Part shown: positions 47,401 to 56,506 of the stretch, piece after piece
Layout: each line of letters begins with the position of its first letter
Position numbering within the stretch: position 1 is the first letter of the stretch
Assembly (NCBI GenBank): GCA_037349105.1
Contig: JAYJMM010000120.1
Location: forward strand, 3,786,001 to 3,850,000
Length of the DNA: 64,000 nucleotides
DNA from: Limnomonas spitsbergensis
Taxonomy: Eukaryota; Chlorophyta; Chlorophyceae; Chlamydomonadales
Reading direction: 5' to 3'
Made by a program: the position numbers and the translations under genes
The notes under the pieces: generated by a model
The model's database searches: none
The model's input: the letters and a program-made list of their open reading frames with translations, nothing else
What the model was told of the DNA's origin: nothing

Positions 47401-49551
47401 CCCATCGCACCTAGCACATCGTCACGCGCCCCTGGCCTGCGGAACTCAGTCGCCTCCGGCTCCTGAACCACCCGCTTGATGACGCCGCCGTCGCCACTGA
47501 GGTCGTTCGCGCTCTGCCAGCTCAGCAGCTCCACCTCGAAGTTGAGCGTCGAGTTGGGTGGGATCTTGGGAGGGGATCCCTACGTGGGCACCCATCAGGA
47601 GGCGGGACACATCTTCCGGTAAGTGTGGATGGAGGTGGGGGCTAAAGGGGAAAAGGGGCGAGGGCCGAGGATTCCGCTCTGCGGCTGAAATAAGTGATTC
47701 TACAAGCGGAGCGAATAAAAGGGTGGGTGAGGCTGTCCATGTGTATCATGGTGGGCAGTGGGAGCAGGAGAGGGCAGGGATAACTGCAATGAAGGCGATG
47801 CTGGATCTCCTGCTGGATCTCATTCTGGATCCAATGTCAGATCTCCTGCTGGATCCCATGCTGGGTCCAACGTCAGATCTCATGCTGAACCCCATGTTGG
47901 ATCCCATGCTGGATCCAGTGGTAGATCTCCTGCTGGATCTCATGCTGGATCCCATGCTAGATCCAATGGTAGATCTCCTGCTGGATACCATGCAGGAACC
48001 CATGCTAGATCCCATGCTGGATCCCCGTCACAAACCTGTGCACCGTAAGCGTAGTCCGGCTTGCACGTCAGGATGGCCTTCTCGCCTTGTTTCATACTGG
48101 CCAGCCCAAGATCCCAGCCTTTGATAACCTGGCCTGAGGAACGGAGGAGGGCCGCCCGTCAGCAAGCAAGCCGTGACGCATGCAATGTGACGGAAAGAGC
48201 AGCGGGGCAGCGGCAATGGCTGAAAGTCAACGATCAGCATGGCCAGAGGTACGGGTTTAAGACAAAGGCGCACCTTATAGGTAGATTCTGCCAAATAACA
48301 GTAGGTAGAATTCGATGTCCAGCAGGTGAAAGAGGGGCATCTCAAGCAATGCGCACTACCAGCCTGAGACGATTGTCATAGAAGCTGTCAGCAGCTGCAG
48401 CGGTCCATTCAAAACATACCTTGTCCGAGCTTGAAGGAAAAGGGTGAGTCGCGGTCTCGACTCGAGTCGAACTTGGTACCATCCAGCAGAGTGCCAACAT
48501 AGTGGACTGTTTGAGGCATCAGAAGAGTTATCTTTTAGCGCACTTCAGCTATATTCTGGCATGCGTCCCGAGGGCCTGGAGCAGCAACTACCGTTGCTTG
48601 GACCACCCGTCTCAATAAGCTGCGTGGTAGCTGCCCACTAGCAGGGCCTCCCCAAAGATAATCTGGAGCGCACCAATCTACCACAGGGCACCATGAGTCG
48701 AGTCGCAGGCACATCAGAGCATCCCACCGCTGCACTTTGATTGCGAGCAAGGGCTTCACTGCCGGTGACACAACTAGCAGGTCTTTCTGTACCAGGCCAC
48801 CATGGCCAAAGGTCACGATGTAGCTAATTGCCGCTGCATGTCCCCACTAAACACGGCAAAGCCAATGCTGCACCCTGATCGCGTGTGACTTCAATCCTCA
48901 CCACCACCTCTCACCTTCCTCAGAACTGCCCACCACATCAAGGCTTGTGGTGATGCACATTCGGTGCACAAGGCGGAGCGAGAGGGGTGGGTGCATGGAG
49001 GTTCATAAACAGTGCATGAGCGATACCATGAGCACACCTGGCACAGATCTGGTGCCGAATCAGCCGTGCACAGTGCATGAGCGAAATGGCTCCAGGAGCA
49101 TGCATGGCACACATCGGGAGCTGGGATCAGCCACACAGCCTTGCCAGATCGCTCTGTGCTTGCCCACTATATCTCTCACCATTTACAGTATCCCCTTTTT
49201 CAGGCTGGTCGTCTCCAGTACCGGGCACCAGAATGTTTTTCAGTAGCCCGCCGTCGGGCTGCAAGAATGGATCGCAACAAAAGCAAATGAGAAATCGAAC
49301 AAAGAGAGCTTTTGAAGGCAGCTGTCCTAGCATCACCGGGTTTTCATGCACCATTCCCTCTTCGTTCCCTCTTCTGTGAGATCTGGTTACTCACTGCGAG
49401 TTCGATCATCTCGGCAGCTACGACCTCCGACCCTGCAGATAGCTTACAGCTTATGATCGGCTATTATGAGTGTAGCAGGGTAGGGTGGTTGATGTTCAGC
49501 TACTTACATACCTGTGACAGGCGGGATTCCCTGTTCAGCTTCCTGAGCCAT
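35441..49551 (-). CDS. ROF1/FKBP62-like multidomain immunophilin: three FKBP domains plus TPRs
   Basis: Co-chaperone of the plant FKBP62/65 type, expected to bind HSP90 through its TPRs. Fifteen exons: 49551-49512, 49432-49395, 49258-49180, 48506-48420, 48133-48036, 47579-47411, 46576-46403, 41956-41778, 40693-40603, 40147-39972, 38952-38830, 37426-37280, 36848-36690, 35914-35815 and 35511-35441. All phases agree, giving 576 codons plus stop, the usual length for this group. FKBP1 (residues about 30-135) has [28 protein letters not shown] and [20 protein letters not shown], with catalytic residues intact. FKBP2 (140-252) and FKBP3 (255-377) lack the key Asp/Trp and are probably inactive. TPR blocks: [40 protein letters not shown] and [15 protein letters not shown]. 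The basic tail [18 protein letters not shown] matches the family. The last exon is least certain. Confidence 0.93.
35540..35815. repeat. C/A-rich CACACCTCCCTC repeat in FKBP intron 14
   Basis: Low-complexity tandem units of CACACCTCCCTCCACACA. On the minus strand they resemble the exon 14 donor, CAGGTGTGTGGAGG, repeated many times, so the array may have grown from that junction. Confidence 0.7.
35968..36092. repeat. GGCAAGCA/GGCAGACA microsatellite
   Basis: Imperfect 4-bp and 8-bp units of CAGGCAAGCAGA in FKBP intron 13. Confidence 0.85.
36280..36690. repeat. copies of the FKBP exon 13 donor junction, 46-bp array
   Basis: About five near-identical 46-bp units, CCTTGATCTTCATCCTGGAC then CCTACATCCTTAACC. 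On the minus strand each contains AAGATCAAGGTGGGG, the exact exon 13 end plus donor. A longer copy at 36369-36398 repeats about 30 nt of the exon (minus strand GAGCTGCTTGCGCTCAGC then AAGAAGATC). A weaker one lies near 36288-36320. Confidence 0.85.
37135..37225 (-). pseudogene. degenerate copy of FKBP exon 12 inside intron 12
   Basis: The plus-strand sequence CACCTTACCACAGCTCTCCA, then a TTAAGCTGTAGGTGGCTACT block and CTTACGTACC, parallels the 3' half of exon 12 and its donor at 37273-37370. It carries several indels, so it is not translatable. Confidence 0.7.
37430..38160. repeat. six degenerate copies of the FKBP exon 12 acceptor junction
   Basis: The true exon edge has GCTGAGGCATCCGATGGCCT (plus strand). 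Copies occur near 37523, 37587, 37747, 37950, 38010 and 38070, for example GCTGAGGCATCCGATGGCC twice exactly and GCTAAGGCATCCTATGGC. Spacing is about 60-200 bp. Each copy includes exon bases and the pyrimidine tract. Confidence 0.82.
38205..38425 (+). repeat. dispersed repeat family C, copy in FKBP intron 11
   Basis: Well-preserved core: GAGGACCAAACTTTGGCCGG, CCTGCAGCCGGTGACCC, AGCAGCGGGGCTGGATGCAC, CAAGCCCCCCCAGCCGCAGG and the end GATGTAGCTGAAG. Confidence 0.75.
39225..39850. repeat. 45-bp-class minisatellite in FKBP intron 10
   Basis: About thirteen to sixteen units built of CCACTTTAACCAGGTACTGG, CCCACCACAGACC and CACCACCACACCCACC in varying order, including shortened units. Each carries CCAGGTACTGG, that is, a CAG/GT string on the plus strand. 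Several frames stay open across it but are not genes. Confidence 0.9.
40225..40465 (+). repeat. dispersed repeat family C, copy in FKBP intron 9
   Basis: The family start GTGCGCACCAGACTACCTTT occurs twice (about 40226 and 40288), followed by GGACCAAACC and CAGGTCCCACCGGCTGC, then AAGTGTAGCTGGAGC. Confidence 0.7.
41090..41260 (+). repeat. dispersed repeat family C, copy in FKBP intron 8
   Basis: Contains GCGGCCACCTCTGGGCCGG, CCACCAAACCTGGACCGG, CTTCCGGCCGGTGGCCCAAG, CAGTAGGGCTGG and the end AGTGTAGCTGAA. Confidence 0.75.
41925..42130. repeat. tandem duplication of the FKBP exon 8 acceptor junction
   Basis: Two copies, about 125 bp apart, of GTGGCGGCAG(G/T)CCCGCC, TCCCCGTACCCGTCTACA(T/C) and CAAGGCATCCAAGTTA, continuing into GATACACACAGATCAGC. 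The left copy is the functional exon edge (exon begins 41956). Confidence 0.92.
42620..42780 (+). repeat. dispersed repeat family C, copy next to the 15-bp array
   Basis: Diverged copy with CAGGGCCACTACCGGTAGGC, GGGACCAAACGGG and TGGAGGCCGGTGGGTAGC, ending in TTGTAGCTGAACC. The ending resembles the unit of the adjacent 15-bp array. Confidence 0.6.
42840..42875 (-). repeat. copy of the FKBP exon 7 3' end on the far side of the array
   Basis: ATAATCTTGAGGAAAGCCAC followed by CTC matches the functional exon 7 edge at 46410-46433 (TTAATCTTGAGGAAAGCCAC). A shared GGAGGCCGGTGGG block lies about 95 bp away from each. The donor GT is not preserved in the same context here. Confidence 0.8.
42950..46250. 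repeat. 3.3-kb array of a 15-bp minisatellite in FKBP intron 7
   Basis: About 220 units of GCTGAACTGATGGTR (R is A or G), with rare variants (AGCTGATGG, ACCTGATGG, ATAATA). Because 15 is a multiple of three, long frames stay open on both strands: minus strand S-(H/Y)-H-Q-F units for more than 1,100 codons, and plus strand L-M-V-A-E units interrupted near 45287. The A/G and ACCTG variants recur with a spacing of 240 bp (43681, 43921, 44161), showing a higher-order repeat. I call it non-coding because the frames follow from the period and do not join the flanking exons. Confidence 0.97.
46575..46850. repeat. three copies of the FKBP exon 7 acceptor junction
   Basis: The functional edge (CACGCGGTACTTGACTGTGG at about 46562-46581) recurs as CATGTGACGTTTGACTATTG near 46683 and as CACACGGCACTTGACGACGG near 46793. 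Each is followed by TCAGYGG and a TTAGGGTT-type segment. Period about 110-120 bp. Confidence 0.8.
46975..47430. repeat. degenerate copies of the FKBP exon 6 donor end
   Basis: The functional edge (plus strand CACCTAGCACATCGTCACGC, about 47408-47427) has copies near 47083 (CATCCAGCACGTCATCCAGG), 47188 (ACGCAGCACCTCATCCAGC), 47307 (ACGCAGCACGTTATCCTGAG) and 47343. Each is preceded by CCTGCA(C/G) sequence. Confidence 0.72.
47795..48028. repeat. 12/15-bp minisatellite CTGGATCCCATG in FKBP intron 5
   Basis: About eighteen units of (C/A)TGGATC(T/C)C(A/C)TG with CAGATCTCCTGC variants, ending next to exon 5. Confidence 0.9.
48555..48845. repeat. family C remnants in both orientations, FKBP intron 3
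   Basis: A plus-strand piece (about 48560-48605, GAGGGCCTGGAGCAGCAACT) is followed by a minus-strand piece (about 48630-48690, GGTGCGCTCCAGATTATC on the minus strand) and a further plus piece ending GATGTAGCTAATTG near 48825. Confidence 0.5.
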
Positions 49552-49936
49552 GGAGCTTAATGAAGGGTTGAGCTTGATACAAGAAGAAGAGCCAAGAAGG
49601 AGAGAGAAAAGTCAGAGCGTGGCATACCACGAGTACCGGTCCTAAACCTGCTCCCAGAAAGTTCTCGACGGAGCTGGCTTGATGTTCACACAACCGTGAC
49701 GTTACTCCTTGCAGTTTTCCGATCTCCGCAATCGTCAAATCTGCTCCGCGTCCGGTGCTCCGCGTCGCGACCGGTGGACGCGACCGAGTGCGGAGGGCGG
49801 TCTCGCGGCCAACCCCTGTCGCCCGTTGTCACCCCGGTTATGAGGGGCATCACCCCTCATACAGCCTATATTTGCCTTGTGTTTCTGCACATTTCCCTGG
49901 CCGAGTCGTGTTTTACGTGTGGAATGACCCGGTGTC
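49552..49936. promoter_or_regulatory. GC-rich region upstream of the FKBP gene
   Basis: Promoter and 5' UTR of the minus-strand FKBP gene must lie here. Part (49735-49830) is rich in CG dinucleotides. If the plus-strand frame at 49937 is a real first exon, this would be a divergent promoter. No specific element is recognised. Confidence 0.4.
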
Positions 49937-50636
49937 ATGAGTGAGGGCGAGTCGTCGTTGGAGACGGGGGGATTATTGCAGCCGGGGTCGTTGGGCGAGT
50001 CCTGGCGTATCACCCAACGGTGCAGGCACGACCTTGGATTCGTTTCAGGCGTAGATTATGGATGGCAAAGTGTGCTCACAGGGACACGTCCACGAAATAG
50101 AGGTACGACGTTAACGACGTACAATCTAATTATTTATCCATTCGACAGAGCAGCCCGAGTCACATAGTTCTGACCAGCAGCAACCATATATAATGAATAA
50201 AATATGGATTTTAGTCTCGTCACCACAGGTTGATGGCTGCTTACTTGGAGGACTGGATGGAGGTGCTCAGGATTTTGTACCGTGGAGGTAGTAAGCTCAA
50301 AATGGGGGGGGGCTCCTACCACCACTTGGCTTTTATGATAATCATCCGCGCCTAAAACCCAGCGAAAATGTCGATGATGCAGTGATGAGCGAGGAAGCAG
50401 CCGCTGTGACTTCGGCCACTCATTGCCTTCTGCATTCTACTAATTGCACACAAGTACAATGAGCTCGTCGTGCCGAAGCAGTGTCGGAGCATCTTTCATG
50501 CCATCAAGCCTCAACAGAGGCACCCAGTTCCCACTACGCCTACAACATCAACAACATCATCTGCCAGCTCAGCACTCGACCCAGATTTATTTGAATGGCT
50601 CGCACTCCCTTCAAAAGGAGCACTTGGTAAGCTCTC
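49937..50636 (+). CDS. possible plus-strand gene fragment, unidentified
   Basis: Two coding-looking pieces. The first (49937 to about 50060) begins MSEGESSLETGGLLQPGSLG then ESWRITQRCRHDLGF. The second (about 50451-50630, after an ACACAAG acceptor and before GTAAGC) reads YNELVVPKQCRSIFHAIKPQ followed by a threonine/serine-rich stretch and LDPDLFEWLALPSKGAL. Which donor joins them is unclear; an alternative first piece is MSEEAAA at about 50382. No family is recognised, and no further exon is seen before the AT-rich island at 50.7 kb, so the gene may be interrupted. Confidence 0.35.
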
Positions 50637-50714
50637 TCCATGTGACTGTGCATGGCACTATGCTGGTTGGTGGGTTTTGCCAAGTCTTGCCTCTTTAAAT
50701 TTCTGGCCACAGAG

Positions 50715-52065
50715 AGCTACATACCGTAAAACCGGATAGGATCCGCGCACCCCTTTTGAGAGCAAATAGATCAAAGTCGCTGCGCAGGCAAATAACACCC
50801 CAATCCACGCACGCGCAGCTGAATCTTTTCAATAGTTGTTTGCTTAATCGCGCAGGTCCGAAACAAATAATTTAACACCGCACAGCGCTTTCAGTCAGTC
50901 GTAAAATCATCTCCGCGCAGCTCTTACAACCACGTATCCTCAACTGAAAAACCTTCTTTAATGCCTCGGTTTGATGCTTGAAAGAACAGTACAAGGTCAA
51001 CAATCAGTGAATGGATGCCGAATCCATCATTCGCGGGCTTGCGCGCGGCTTTTTTATGGTAGGTTGATATGGTAGGTATGAAAAAACGATTCCGCGCCCC
51101 CAAAAATAGTTGTTTGGGTCCGTGACTGACTGGCCGCGCACACTTTTTTATAATTGCTATATTTTCGGCATGTACTCTGCGCACCCCAAAATAATTAATC
51201 AATAGCAGAGTCAAAGCCGTTCTAAGGTACGATACATTACTTATCTCTCAGATAAAATTTGAAGTGAGTCTTTATGAGTCTCAGAGCCTATCACGAACGA
51301 GCAGCAGCTGCACCCAATAAGTGGAGGGCCTTTTCATATAGTTAAATATATCAGCAGCTCACCTAGTCAGAAATATCACAGCCCAAGCTCCAGTACCACG
51401 GCAGCACGTAGCCAGCAGTAATGCGGCTATTCAGAATTTATACATGCGAGTTAAATACATTAGCGTACAGGTGAGATCCAAGCTTTTACATAATAAATTA
51501 TAATTTTACATTATAAAATTTCATAATAAATTTACATGCATTTACCCTGTAGAGTACAAGTTTGTCTTTATTACATTACTATTTAGGAGATATTTTACCA
51601 CTAGTATGCACCCAAGGGTACTTAATTACAGCGACCGCCCCCGAAGTGGGATCTGGGTCTTGCAGTGATTGCCAAATGCTGAAATAGTGTGTTGTTAAAG
51701 CATATATACAAAGTTCAGAAACCATTATCTGCCTGCCGAGTGAACACATTTCAAAACCCTGCCCTGACTAGCACACTTTTTCGAATCGGGGAAGGCATGA
51801 TAGGTCCAGATCACTCTTTACCATAGGTGCACACCTCATCGACAGGGAACAATAGCCTAAGGCATTTACACTTTACTGTAAAACTGGGTTGACTTTTCAA
51901 CAACAGCGAAAGTGATTGGGGTGCGCAGACCTAATATTATTCAAAAATCACCGCTGCGCGGAGTGTCAGACAGCTGAAATTAATAATATTGTACCTGATG
52001 TGCGGCGTTAAATTAAATAATCTGCACAAATTTCGCCGATGTGCGGCCGATTTTAAACTGTTTTG
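50715..52065. mobile_element. AT-rich island with inverted GCGCA motifs, possible non-autonomous transposon
   Basis: Composition changes sharply to AT-rich DNA. The left part (50718-51185) has repeated CCGCGCACCCC/GCGCAG strings on the plus strand. The right part (51870-52060) has the same strings inverted (GGGGTGCGCAG, TGTGCGGCG). A longer match pairs AAATAATTTAACACCGCACA (50862-50881) with the complement of TGTGCGGCGTTAAATTAAAT (about 51996-52015). TACCGTAAAACCGG at the left and TTACTGTAAAACTGGG at the right resemble each other in direct orientation. No protein frame exceeds 100 codons. Class unknown. Confidence 0.5.
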
Positions 52066-52319
52066 GGGCTACACGACGAAAAATAAAATACTTTTCTTGG
52101 GGATGCTCGGACCCTATTTGGTTCTGCGGTACGTATTTCAGCTTTCCAATATTTAACATATGCATTGCATGTCACTTTATTCGACCTGGATACCATGGGT
52201 CAGGGTCTCATTGGTTTTCAAATTAGGCTTTCACTGGCTTCTTCTGGTCATATAGACCGTATCAGGCTTCACATTGGCTTTCACATCAGCATCTGAAAGG
52301 CTTCTCGTAACAGCTTATC

Positions 52320-53398
52320 TAGGATAGTGGCCTGTTGTATGCACTGTTCATGAACGCAGCCCAGTGCCCAGCAGAGGGCATTATGCTGGGGGCCGGGCGA
52401 CGACTCAGGTGCCTCTTGTATGCAGATGATCTCACCCTGCTAGCCAGCAGCCCGGCAGGGCTGCAGCGCATGCTAGATGCCCTGCATGAATATGCGGCGG
52501 TCAGGCAGCTCCAAATTGTCGTTAGCAAGGCAGAGATATAGGAGTTTGGCAGCCGCTTAGCTGGGCAGAGCCGGTAATCAGCCCATCCTTGCATGTATGG
52601 CCCCGATAGGATAGTGCTGAAACGTGTCCAGGACTTAAAGTTCTTGGGCATCATTCAGCACAAGAGCGGCAGCATGAGGAAAGCCATGCAAGGAAGAGAG
52701 GCGCCTCTGGCTGCCAAGGTGCACCTCAGGCATCATCTGTTTACACGCATCCGGTTGGCATATGTCTAGGCAGCGCCTGTGGCCAACTACGGTGATGTGG
52801 TGTGAGCCACCGATCACCTCAGGCCGCGGCATTGCCTGAACAGCAGGATATAGTCCAGATTCCTCCAGAATCTGCGCCAGGCTGCCAGGCTACCTGCGTC
52901 CGCTGCCAGCTGGAGGGTCATGAGGGAGTTGCAGATCCAGCCGTTACAGCGAGGTTGGTGGCAGCATGTACTTCGCTTCTACAAAGCAGCGGTAACACCA
53001 GCAGCATAGCAAGACAGTCCACTCTTGGCGGCAGCCATGGCAGCCGACATGCAACTGGCTGTCAGGCATGGCACCGGAGGGCCTGTTGATGTAGTGATTT
53101 GCTAGGTGCCTTGGAGGAGCTGGAGCTGGGATCAGCCGTCCCCAAACTGCGTCAGACAGCGACTGATCTGCAGCCGCTACCTGTCACAGAGGTGCTAGCG
53201 TTAGTTGATGCAGCATACCAGCGGGCGCAGCTGGATGCAGCTGGCAGAGAGGACCCTAGAGATCTTGCCACTAAACACAGGTCTGCGGCCGCCTACCGCG
53301 CCTGGTTCCAGCCTACAGCGGGCGCCGCCTTGCGCATGCCAAGGGCCGCACCAGTCGGAGGGAGTGTGCTTGCGTGCCAGGGGATCCCTGGCTCTTAA
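52320..53398 (+). mobile_element. decayed LINE with reverse-transcriptase YADD fragment
   Basis: The frame at 52335-52541 contains LRCLLYADDLTLLASSPAGL, the catalytic YADD box of a non-LTR reverse transcriptase, followed by a helix typical of the palm and a premature stop. Downstream DNA (52640-53390) parallels the fragment at 10900-11690, and frames ALEELELGS and LVDAAYQRAQLDA remain partly open. Stops and frameshifts show it is inactive. The tail carried by other copies is not found here. Confidence 0.82.
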
Positions 53399-53461
53399 TA
53401 TCTGTGTTGACACTTAACAGTTCGTATTTTGTATAATAAATTCATACCGGTGCTGGTATTG

Positions 53462-53500
53462 CAGGTCTCGTTTACTGTAAAATTGGGGGGACTTATAGCC
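53462..53500 (+). repeat. TTTACTGTAAAA motif, third copy
   Basis: CTCGTTTACTGTAAAATTGG followed by GGGGACTT resembles the string at 51876-51900 (TTTACTGTAAAACTGGGTTG then ACTT), suggesting a shared transposon end. Confidence 0.45.
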
Positions 53501-54039
53501 TCTGGGCACTGGTATCCCAAGTTTATGGACCAAAATGAAATGAAACTTGCAGAACATAGTGAATCCGCATGGAAGAAGTCCTGGGAAGAAAGGCACCTCT
53601 TCCTTGAAGCACGTGGCCTTGCCACAGCTTGATCATAAGCCGGCACCATATGTCCATAACACCCCATTCCTAGTCTTCATACGGTAGTCAAGATCATGGA
53701 ACTAACGGAAGGATCCCTGGTCAAGACTACTTCCCCGCTGCATGCCTTGGAAGCTGCAGTTAAGTGAACGACATTTTGACATCAACCTTGATATCAAAAG
53801 GTGGATAGTCCCCCCGATGCATAGAGCAAGAGGCCTGTATGTGACCTTTCACATTGCATGCATCAGTTTAGATCTGCGTAGTGAATGCGTGACATGGAGT
53901 AACATATCTCTGTCAGAAGCACTTGCCAGGCCACAGGCCGGGCTGGAAGTTGACCACAGAGGGTGTACCAGCGGAATGGGCTGAAATAATAGAAATATCT
54001 TTCAAGATCTGTACCGGTATATGTATGAGCCCCTTATGA

Positions 54040-55421
54040 TTATGCCACATACTGGTAATGACACCACCTCTCATCTTGGACACACTGATCGTGGCTGCTT
54101 CCACTTCTTCCATCGCCTCTGCTTCGATCTCGGTGGTATGCATGAAGCAACGCCACATCAAACAGATCGACAAACTGCGTTGCCAATCAGGAGGGGGTGC
54201 AAATTTTGTTGACTCACACAGTGTGCAGAATCCTGCAGCATTGTAAGTTGTAAGTTTTTTCGGTGCCATGATCAGAATAAGGGGAAGAAAATACCATATT
54301 ATAAGCAACAGCGGCAAGAATTTCAGTGAAAAATGCATGACGCAGTCTGATTAGAGGGACCCAAGCACCCACCTCTTCAGCTGGAAGCAGGCATCAAAAT
54401 TGGTCGGGCCTGTTTCCCTCTTTCCAGACGTGGAAAGGGTGTGAGCTGGGTTTGAGCCTTCCCTTGTGGCCGTTGCCTATTTCTGGCTGGTAGTCCGGAT
54501 CTGAGCAGAGTAAAGCAGATGTGGAAGTACACAGTCTTATGGAGGCACAGCATCCAAAATTGTAAAGATAAATTGATGGAGGCATTCCTGATGATATCTA
54601 TAACGCGAGGGGAAGTCGTTATACAGTGACGCATATCTGTATACAAGTCCAGTGTCTAATGTATTAAGTAGCAAACAAAATATTATGGTAAAACGCCGAG
54701 CAGCAACCATTGGACCAATCGGGACCAAACCTTGACCGGCCTTAAGCCGGTGGCCCAAGCAGTATATCTGGCTGCACCAAGCCCTGACGGCTATAGGCCA
54801 CGTTGTAGCGTCAGGGTAGCTTCAGCACCCTGAATAATCACTGGTCAATTGTATACCTGTACATCAGTTTGCTGACTCACTTGCAAGACCAATAGACCCA
54901 GAAGTTTTCTGAGTCGGCGTGGAGGCCGTTTTTTCTGTCGACTGGCCACCCTGGCGGCCTGCTGTCATTTTCGCAGTTTTGGCCTCATGATGACATTTGT
55001 AGGCAGGTGGCCAGCGATTCCTTCCAAAGTACTGTGGAGCGCGAGAACAACAACAATTCAAAATTGAAATGTCAAGCAGCCACAAGAAGAATGACCTGAA
55101 TTTGTTTATTCCAGCAACAGGCATTCTCAGCTGAGCAGACAAACAGCAATAAATTCCTGTTTTGGGGCAGGTCATCTGCCTAAGAAATAAGAATACAGCC
55201 CCCTGGAATGCAAAGCAGTCAAAATATCTGTAAATAAGACTCATGCGTGTTGCATGCACTGCATGCAGAAATTGATCCCATCATTGCGAAAGATGTGTCA
55301 TGTCTCTTCAGGGGTTTGTTTCCTAGGAGGGGAGGCTCACAAGGCTCACCTTCAGTATGAGGAAGCCTTCACGCATTCTTTCTGAAGCCGCGCGCACCAG
55401 GTTTGATGGGGAGATAGACAT
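54040..55421 (-). CDS. unidentified small five-exon gene
   Basis: I do not recognise the family. Five exons can be chained in phase: 55421-55350 (MSISPSNLVRAASERMREG then FLILK), 55031-54881 (YFGRNRWPPAYKCHHEAKTA, then a Ser/Thr/Lys-rich linker), 54409-54373 (SPTNFDACFQLKR), a 13-nt microexon 54232-54220 (ILHT) and 54174-54040 (FVDLFDVALLHAYHRDRSRG to a TAA). The total is 135 codons. Donors GTGAGC, A/GTGAGT and GTGGGT and acceptors CACAG, AACAG, TGCAG and CGCAG are good, and the first two exons look strongly coding. The microexon and last exon are less secure. No signal peptide or membrane helix is evident; the linker is probably disordered. Confidence 0.5.
54695..54832 (+). repeat. dispersed repeat family C, copy inside the unidentified gene's intron 2
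   Basis: GGGACCAAACCTTGACCGGC, then CTTAAGCCGGTGGCCCAAGC, GGCTGCACCAAGCCC, CGGCTATAGGCCACGTTGTA. One of the best-preserved cores in the window. Confidence 0.8.
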
Positions 55422-55496
55422 CCTTAGGCAGATGGGTCTTGGGGACTGATCAGCTTTGCTCGATGGTTAATTATTTAGCCAGGCGACCATGCAAGA

Positions 55497-55796
55497 GTGA
55501 TGATTGAGGGCGGCAGGAGAGGAGCCCAATTTATTCTTCTGGTAATGGAGCATTATTTCCTCGACGACAACCCTGACACAAGGAAATCGGTGTCGGAACT
55601 GACGGCCCACGATCGTCGCTGCCGTACACGCCGTAAGTTCCGCACTTCCGGCATGTGTCCGACATCATATGACCACTTTCACGAAACCGTCATGTCTGCG
55701 GTCAGCTACCTCAGCATTCCGTATGACGTTGCGCGACAGCCTCGTAATGCTATGTATGGTGCATATACTCCCTTGCAAGTGACTTATTCGGTGTAA
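55497..55796 (+). other. open frame of 99 codons, uncertain
   Basis: Opens with ATGATTGAGGG-like sequence and encodes an Arg/His-rich segment (SELTAHDRRCRTRRKFR). The stop codon forms part of TGTAA (55792-55796) and is followed at once by a perfect 12-bp inverted repeat. No family recognised and no codon-use evidence available; may be chance. Confidence 0.25.
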
Positions 55797-55833
55797 GCAA
55801 AATCGAGCATGCATGCGATCGGCTCGATTTTGC
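55797..55833. repeat. perfect 12-bp inverted repeat (hairpin)
   Basis: GCAAAATCGAGC (55797-55808), a 13-nt spacer with ATGCATGC, then GCTCGATTTTGC (55822-55833). It could fold into a stable stem. It is not a bacterial terminator in this context. Confidence 0.8.
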
Positions 55834-56099
55834 TGGCTGACAACCAACCCAACCCCGCGCCTCCGGAACCCATTCAAACCTATATTTCGGAGTCAAACAT
55901 CAGATTTCATGCTTCGTGTGGGGACTGATCTGTCAGCAGATCAGTGCACTTCTCATGGTGTCCGTCAACCTAGGTCTTGTCAAACACCAAATTTCCAATC
56001 AAGGAATATTCAATAATGAATAGGATACCCATAATCTACCCGTAATTTACTTACCTTCGTACCCTCACTGGAGATCAAAATGCTCCAGAGATGGCAGAC

Positions 56100-56285
56100 T
56101 TAAGGCAGCAGATTAGGATCTAACTTCCGCTTCGACAAGTGCACCTTGAGCGCCTTTCCCTTGTGCTTCTTAGTGACCTCCTTGACCAACACCCCCTCGA
56201 TGTCCTTAGTGCTTGCTGATGGCATATCTCGCCACATCTGCCTCTGTTGGTTCCTGATCAGGGTGGGACGACCCCATGTGGTCTA
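56100..56285 (-). other. possible C-terminal exon, unidentified
   Basis: The minus-strand frame from about 56280 to the stop at 56100 reads TTWGRPTLIRNQQRQMWRD, then MPSASTKDIEGVLVKEV and a lysine-rich KKHKGKALKVHLSKRKLD end. It looks coding by composition but has no recognised family and no firm neighbouring exons. Confidence 0.3.
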
Positions 56286-56506
56286 GTAAGTGGTAAAAAA
56301 ATGAGGCCGGAGTAACCTCATTTCTCTTGCACACAAATTGAGGAGTTACAGGCTTGTGCATGGATTGTCGACATAATCATTCTCGGCAGCCGCAAATGAC
56401 AGCTTGTAGTACAAGGCACAGAGGGACTTGGGAGCCGGCGTGCTGCTGTTAGAGCCTCACACCAGTCAGGTTTGCAGTTTTTGCACTGGACTGATACCCT
56501 GTCTAC

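Noticed and set aside
55797..55833. Hairpin as an intrinsic transcription terminator
   Set aside because: Such terminators are bacterial; here the stem follows an unproven frame in nuclear DNA.
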